Shown here piece by piece: positions 61,301 to 64,000 of a DNA stretch of 64,000 nt (position 1 is the stretch's first letter; each line of letters opens with the position of its first letter). The stretch is from Aquila chrysaetos chrysaetos (Eukaryota > Chordata > Aves > Accipitriformes > Accipitridae). The notes under the pieces are model-generated. The model ran no database searches. It was not told the DNA's origin and saw only the letters and a list, made by a program, of their open reading frames with translations. The stretch spans positions 8,022,501 through 8,086,500 of the forward strand of contig NC_044018.1 in assembly GCF_900496995.4 (NCBI RefSeq). The letters are read 5' to 3'. The translations under genes were made by a program, and so were the position numbers.

Positions 61301-63928
61301 AATGTGGGTAAATAGTTTAGTAAAACAATGGCTTTCCCACACTGCTCTTTGGGAGGGGCAGCATCACTGGGAGCTGAGCATTTACACGGAAAGTGCCAGG
61401 TTCTGGTATTCTCTGTCCCTCCAGTCCCCAGGCCACAGTTCATCCACAGCTGGTCAGCAATGGAAAACACAAATAAGGGTAAAATCCTAACACATCTCAG
61501 GGAATCTACCTTCCTCTCCAAAAGCATGAGCTCTTCCAGACTGGTGTCCAGACAGAGTCACCATAGTAAAATATTTTCATAGTCAATTTTTCATGCAACT
61601 TTTCAGCAACAACCTTCTCAGTATTCTTCTCCCCTTCCATCCTCTTTCCACATTTTCCTTTCCTCATTAATGTCAGTGAGTTTTCAGAGCCTTGCTGAAG
61701 TTGCTGAATATCTGATTGTCTACAATTATCTCCTTTGACAAAATATTTTACCAGGTTTGTGTATTTCAAGTCAATGTCTGCTTATGCCTTTTAAACACAT
61801 TACATAAAAGAGATCAATAGTAATTGATGACTTATTATATTGAGTACAGTATTAAGCTATAGTTAAATGTCACCTTCTTTACTAATGTTCTTGCTTTGCT
61901 GGCAAGCTTTTCTGACTGAGCCAATTCTATTGCTTCACTATATATACTTAAGAAGTCAGAATAATTTCAAAATACTGAAGTATTTTTAAGCTAACGGAAG
62001 ACCCATTTTTTGCTTTGTATAAATATGGTCTGACCTCCAAAGTGTAGGAACAAAATTTCCATGAAAAAAATTACCATTTCCAAAAAAACAGATAAAATCC
62101 TTCTGGAAAGAAAGCAGCTGTTTGGTGAACACATATTAAAGCTGGGTTAGATAAGCGCTTTTCCTGTAAGAAGTGCAAGTTGTACAGTAGTTGGTTTACA
62201 ATGCAAAGGGCTGATAAGTTCATGCCTGTGCTAGGATGGGAGTTACTGTAACATTGATTTAACACTAACAATAAACACATGTATTTGCAGTATTTTCAGA
62301 GAACTGAAAAAAAAAAGGCATCAGAATATATCTAATTGCATTTGTATAAAAATGTCATCATTTACTTTTTGGATAACTTTGTTACTCAGTTAATTCAGTG
62401 CTCATTAAAAAGCACTCCATTTACGTGGCCACAAACCAAATCCTGAAAAGAGAAACAGTAGCAAGTTCCTCTTTTCCCATGAGGCTCTTGACAACAAGCT
62501 TAACTTTGACCTGAAGGCCCTGTTCCTACTGGGGCCAAGAGCAGCTGATCTCGGCCTTCTTCCAACATGTACTTGCCTTCTGTCCTTTGTCAGATATAAG
62601 CTGCCCATGGACAAGTTTCTGTAGCCCTAAAACCATACGACAGCAAGAGAAGCACCAGCTAAAAAATTGAATTTTTCCATGAAAATTCAACTTCTTTGCT
62701 CAGGATACCACATTTAATCTTAGATTTTTGTTGTTAATCAAGTTTGGGGGTTATATTAATTCAAAGTTTGTAATTAATTCAAAATATCTTACAATACATC
62801 CTTATAATGCATGAGATAGAACAGTGATGAAAGACTCCCTGTTTCACAAACTACTCAGTCACCCCTTGACTTCCAAAATATAAAAAACCCAACAAATAAA
62901 TGCCCTATGGCATAGATGAGCTTGGGTTCCTCGAACATGGACCAAACCTTTCCAATTTTCTTGCTTCACACCTGTCAATCTCCTTCCTATATGAGTAACA
63001 TTAATTCTTCTAACCTCTCCTTATAGCACATGGACAGCACATGCACAAGTGTACTAGCTAGCATGCATACAAGGGAGAAGTATGTCACAGTGAAACATCA
63101 CACTATCCCTTTAGAAATGCTGATCAAAATGTTACAGCATCTCTTTCGTTATAAAAGTCATGGTGATTTTTTAATTAAGTATTTTTATTACGGGGATGTA
63201 AGAGAAGCAGGACCAGAATGACTGCTGTAAGGAAGAATGTAACAGAGTGTCAGGACAGTGCTGGTTGCCCAGCCCTTCAATGCCACGGTGTCACAATCTG
63301 TCCCACATGTATGCACACATCCTTTACTGAATTCAAAGGCCTAGACAATTAAAAGTTAACGGAGCTCCTGGAAGGCTCATGTGGGAAGTGAAGGCACACT
63401 AGGACACAAGTAGAAACAAGTTCCAACTTTCTGGAGGAGTGAAGCCAAACTAAAGAAATCTAGACAAAGATGAAAATTCAACCACAGATTCAAGAAAGTT
63501 TTAGATCTGAGCTTTCAGTTTTGTTAACAATGCAGTGTTTTGGCTTTATTTGTTTGCGTCTCCAGTGGCAGAAAATCTCTTCAGTGTTTTCGTGGGAAAC
63601 AAGTTAAAGGAAAATAGATGACATGACAATTTTTCTTTTTTATTTTATATATGTAGAATGAATACAATCACTGTTGTCTGGGAAACAGGCAAAGAAAAAT
63701 GAGTCTAATTCAATGAGGTGACTGTATGATCACAACACTCACACACACAATATTCTTATATATATATGTGTGTGTGTAAATATATGTACACATTTATGCT
63801 TACCAAGGCATGAGCCGGCCAACTTTTGTCCATCTACTTTTGCTAATAAAAAAGCCAGCAACAGGATCAGTAACTGCACCTGAGGCTTTGCCAACGAACA
63901 GCACCAAAGAGGCATGAAATGGAGTAAT
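35773..63928 (-). CDS. MFSD2B: MFSD2B, sphingosine-1-phosphate transporter (12 exons, 5' end off window)
   Basis: Exons in transcript order: 63804-63928, 60170-60293, 58055-58133, 53857-54026, 49012-49102, 48796-48917, 46370-46453, 44616-44696, 40368-40477, 38969-39112, 36876-37052, 35773-35830. They total 1365 nt (454 residues plus stop), all phases agree and all have GT/AG ends. The product matches the MFSD2 family of 12-TM major facilitator proteins from TM2 onward. Family marks are [12 protein letters not shown] with the TM2 aspartate needed for cation-coupled transport, [35 protein letters not shown] and [17 protein letters not shown]2B rather than MFSD2A is favoured by its place next to WDCP, as on human 2p23. 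MFSD2B exports sphingosine-1-phosphate across the plasma membrane of red cells and platelets. Human MFSD2B has 504 residues, so one or two N-terminal exons with TM1 are missing to the right. Confidence 0.93.
35831..36875 (-). other. MFSD2B last intron
   Basis: This 1.0-kb intron has a GTAGGT donor whose second to fourth bases form an in-frame TAG. Retention would therefore end the protein at once after the arginine. No repeat was recognised inside. Confidence 0.6.
36876..37052 (-). CDS. MFSD2B: MFSD2B exon, TM12
   Basis: The exon encodes [16 protein letters not shown], then the hydrophobic TM12 ([20 protein letters not shown]) and a charged cytoplasmic stretch, [18 protein letters not shown], resembling the MFSD2A segment before its last exon. 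It has phase 2 at both ends. Confidence 0.92.
37053..38968 (-). other. MFSD2B intron with LTR insertion
   Basis: The 1.9-kb intron holds the internally deleted solo LTR at 37729-38078, inserted antisense to MFSD2B. The rest shows nothing recognisable. Confidence 0.6.
37729..38078 (+). mobile_element. solo LTR, internally deleted, with 5-bp target duplication
   Basis: The 350-bp element begins TGTGCTGCTTTTGGCTGGGA, ends CCACGACA and is flanked on both sides by GGGTG (37724-37728 and 38079-38083), a perfect 5-bp duplication as for ERVL-type integrases. It carries ATTAAA and the TTTATCTCAACCCACG R/U5 segment. Compared with the copy at 27720 it lacks about 230 bp between the first ~110 bases and the GTAACCGTTA segment. 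It is antisense to MFSD2B. Confidence 0.85.
38969..39112 (-). CDS. MFSD2B: MFSD2B exon, TM10-TM11
   Basis: The exon continues LLLPW with [20 protein letters not shown] and [19 protein letters not shown], among the most conserved stretches of the MFSD2 family, and most of TM11. Phases are 2 at both ends. Confidence 0.95.
39113..40367 (-). other. MFSD2B intron
   Basis: A 1.3-kb AT-rich intron with no repeat or exon recognised. Confidence 0.5.
40368..40477 (-). CDS. MFSD2B: MFSD2B exon, TM9-TM10
   Basis: Two hydrophobic segments separated by a short polar turn ([14 protein letters not shown] and [20 protein letters not shown]) match human MFSD2B AYVVAFVSG and SLLLPW. It starts in phase 0 and ends in phase 2 inside the tryptophan codon. 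Confidence 0.94.
40478..44615 (-). other. MFSD2B intron
   Basis: A 4.1-kb intron. Several short open frames occur (for example around 41.7-42.3 kb on both strands and 42385-42660 on the - strand), but none has splice sites and conservation pointing to a missed exon; the reading frame across the intron is continuous without one. Confidence 0.5.
44616..44696 (-). CDS. MFSD2B: MFSD2B exon, TM8 end and loop
   Basis: It encodes [20 protein letters not shown] followed by CAACGIS. The RFGKK loop corresponds to the second copy of the family's cytoplasmic basic motif. Phase 0 at both ends, 27 codons. Confidence 0.94.
44697..46369 (-). other. MFSD2B intron
   Basis: A 1.7-kb intron without recognisable repeats or exons. 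Confidence 0.5.
46370..46453 (-). CDS. MFSD2B: MFSD2B exon, TM7-TM8
   Basis: It encodes [20 protein letters not shown] and a hydrophobic run, matching human EQSYLVLFCTHA. Phase 0 at both ends, 28 codons. Confidence 0.95.
46454..48795 (-). other. MFSD2B intron
   Basis: A 2.3-kb intron. An A23 run lies at 48519-48541 (with a further A8 after one G). Nothing else was recognised. Confidence 0.5.
48519..48549. repeat. A-rich homopolymer tract
   Basis: A23 is followed by G and A8 in the MFSD2B intron. Confidence 0.9.
48796..48917 (-). CDS. MFSD2B: MFSD2B exon, central loop and TM7
   Basis: It encodes the central cytoplasmic loop ([27 protein letters not shown]) and TM7 ([11 protein letters not shown]), like human TTRHPPYLKL and FISAAVQ. 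It starts in phase 1 and ends in phase 0. Confidence 0.94.
49012..49102 (-). CDS. MFSD2B: MFSD2B exon, TM6
   Basis: It encodes [20 protein letters not shown] and [11 protein letters not shown]6 and the start of the central loop, comparable to human LCLGVKE. Only 94 bases separate it from the next exon. It starts in phase 0 and ends in phase 1. Confidence 0.94.
49331..49373. repeat. A43 homopolymer
   Basis: An uninterrupted A43 run, the longest homopolymer in the window. It is probably length-polymorphic and assembly length may be unreliable. Confidence 0.95.
53017..53531 (-). mobile_element. CR1 LINE, 5'-truncated
   Basis: On the + strand it opens with two CATAGAAT units (53017-53032), the reverse complement of the CR1 3' terminal octamers, followed by the usual GATCATCTAGTTCCAACCCC. 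On the - strand, 53105-53317 is an open 70-residue remnant of the C-terminal end of the CR1 reverse transcriptase ([45 protein letters not shown]). It is a much younger copy than the others here. It lies in an MFSD2B intron, in the same orientation as the gene. Confidence 0.93.
53857..54026 (-). CDS. MFSD2B: MFSD2B exon, TM5 and glycosylated loop
   Basis: It encodes [20 protein letters not shown], matching human MTVEMAGTLMGATVHGLIV, then a long extracellular loop with an NTT sequon (VNTTDTW), likely glycosylated as in MFSD2A. The proline-rich end of the loop is longer than in human. It starts in phase 1 and ends in phase 0. Confidence 0.95.
55527..55550. repeat. A24 homopolymer
   Basis: An uninterrupted run of 24 A in an MFSD2B intron. 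Confidence 0.95.
57634..57662 (+). repeat. (AAAG)n microsatellite
   Basis: A run of A leads into four AAAG units and an AATG unit. Confidence 0.75.
58055..58133 (-). CDS. MFSD2B: MFSD2B exon, TM4 and motif loop
   Basis: It encodes [20 protein letters not shown] followed by DSATAY, matching human FQVPYTALTM and [10 protein letters not shown]. The threonine of ALTM is at the transport-critical TM4 position of the family. It starts in phase 0 and ends in phase 1. Confidence 0.95.
58134..60169 (-). other. MFSD2B intron
   Basis: A 2.0-kb AT-rich intron with nothing recognised. Confidence 0.5.
60170..60293 (-). CDS. MFSD2B: MFSD2B exon, TM3 and start of TM4
   Basis: It encodes [20 protein letters not shown] and [14 protein letters not shown], close to human GCTPFIALAYFFLWFLPPF and [10 protein letters not shown]. 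It starts in phase 2, finishing a tryptophan codon, and ends in phase 0. Confidence 0.95.
60294..63803 (-). other. MFSD2B intron
   Basis: A 3.5-kb AT-rich intron. A CA/TA/TG microsatellite lies at about 63740-63790, directly beside the donor of the first exon in the window. Nothing else was recognised. Confidence 0.5.
63740..63790. repeat. mixed (CA)n-(TA)n-(TG)n microsatellite
   Basis: Runs of CA, TATATA and TGTGTG follow each other and are partly self-complementary. Confidence 0.75.
63804..63928 (-). CDS. MFSD2B: MFSD2B exon, TM2 (first exon in window)
   Basis: It encodes [19 protein letters not shown] followed by [12 protein letters not shown] and GRLMPW, matching human [17 protein letters not shown] and GRLMPW. 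The aspartate of TDP is the conserved cation-site residue. It starts in phase 0 at an AG acceptor, so the N-terminus and TM1 are encoded by exons beyond position 64000. Confidence 0.95.
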
Positions 63929-64000
63929 CTGAAAGTACAGACAGAATACTGTAAACAAGAGCCATTGTTTGACAATACAATGAAACAGCATAAAGCAACT
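63929..64000 (-). other. MFSD2B intron (continues off window)
   Basis: The sequence upstream of the TM2 exon is intronic, beginning at the acceptor 63929-63930. Confidence 0.6.

Noticed and set aside
1-64000. CRISPR arrays, operons, tRNA or rRNA genes
   Set aside because: None seen; the window is spliced vertebrate DNA and no cloverleaf or rRNA-like segment was recognised.

Overview
This window is vertebrate nuclear DNA and almost certainly from a bird. The clues are a 5'-truncated CR1 LINE with the typical 8-bp terminal repeats, older degraded CR1 pieces, LTRs of a family I recognise from bird genomes, sparse repeats and one dense CpG island. No bacterial, plasmid or phage features are seen. 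The genes are spliced, so I assembled exons by hand from open frames, splice sites and phase.

Layout, left to right. (1) 0.7-4.7 kb: the last two coding exons, on the + strand, of a gene clearly related to WDCP (C2orf44), whose 5' part lies left of the window. (2) 4.7-16.3 kb: AT-rich intergenic DNA with old CR1 scraps, short tandem repeats and a small hairpin. (3) 16.3-17.6 kb: a CpG island promoter. (4) 17.6-27.4 kb: WDCP itself on the + strand, with three coding exons giving a 750-residue product, followed by a poly(A) signal. (5) 27.4-35.8 kb: convergent intergenic DNA with a complete solo LTR, a segment carrying a minus-strand poly(A) run, and a GC-rich block of unknown origin. (6) 35.8-64.0 kb: MFSD2B on the - strand. 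Twelve exons cover TM2 to the stop codon; the first coding exon(s) lie beyond the right edge. Its introns carry a second, internally deleted solo LTR and a CR1.

The convergent WDCP/MFSD2B pair matches the human chromosome 2p23 arrangement. In humans FKBP1B lies head-to-head just beyond the WDCP promoter. Here no FKBP1B exon was recognised, and the next gene upstream is the 3' end of a second WDCP-like gene in the same orientation. That tandem paralogue, with intact frame, conserved splice phases and a different C-terminal tail, is the most unusual feature of the window. Other points of interest are a 17-residue triplicated tail on WDCP, a possible alternative WDCP terminal exon, a ~95-nt near-perfect hairpin in a WDCP intron, and an MFSD2B terminal exon ending in a PDZ-ligand-like motif that intron retention would remove. 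WDCP is an HCK-binding WD/coiled-coil protein and MFSD2B a sphingosine-1-phosphate exporter of blood cells; nothing in the sequence suggests they act in one pathway.
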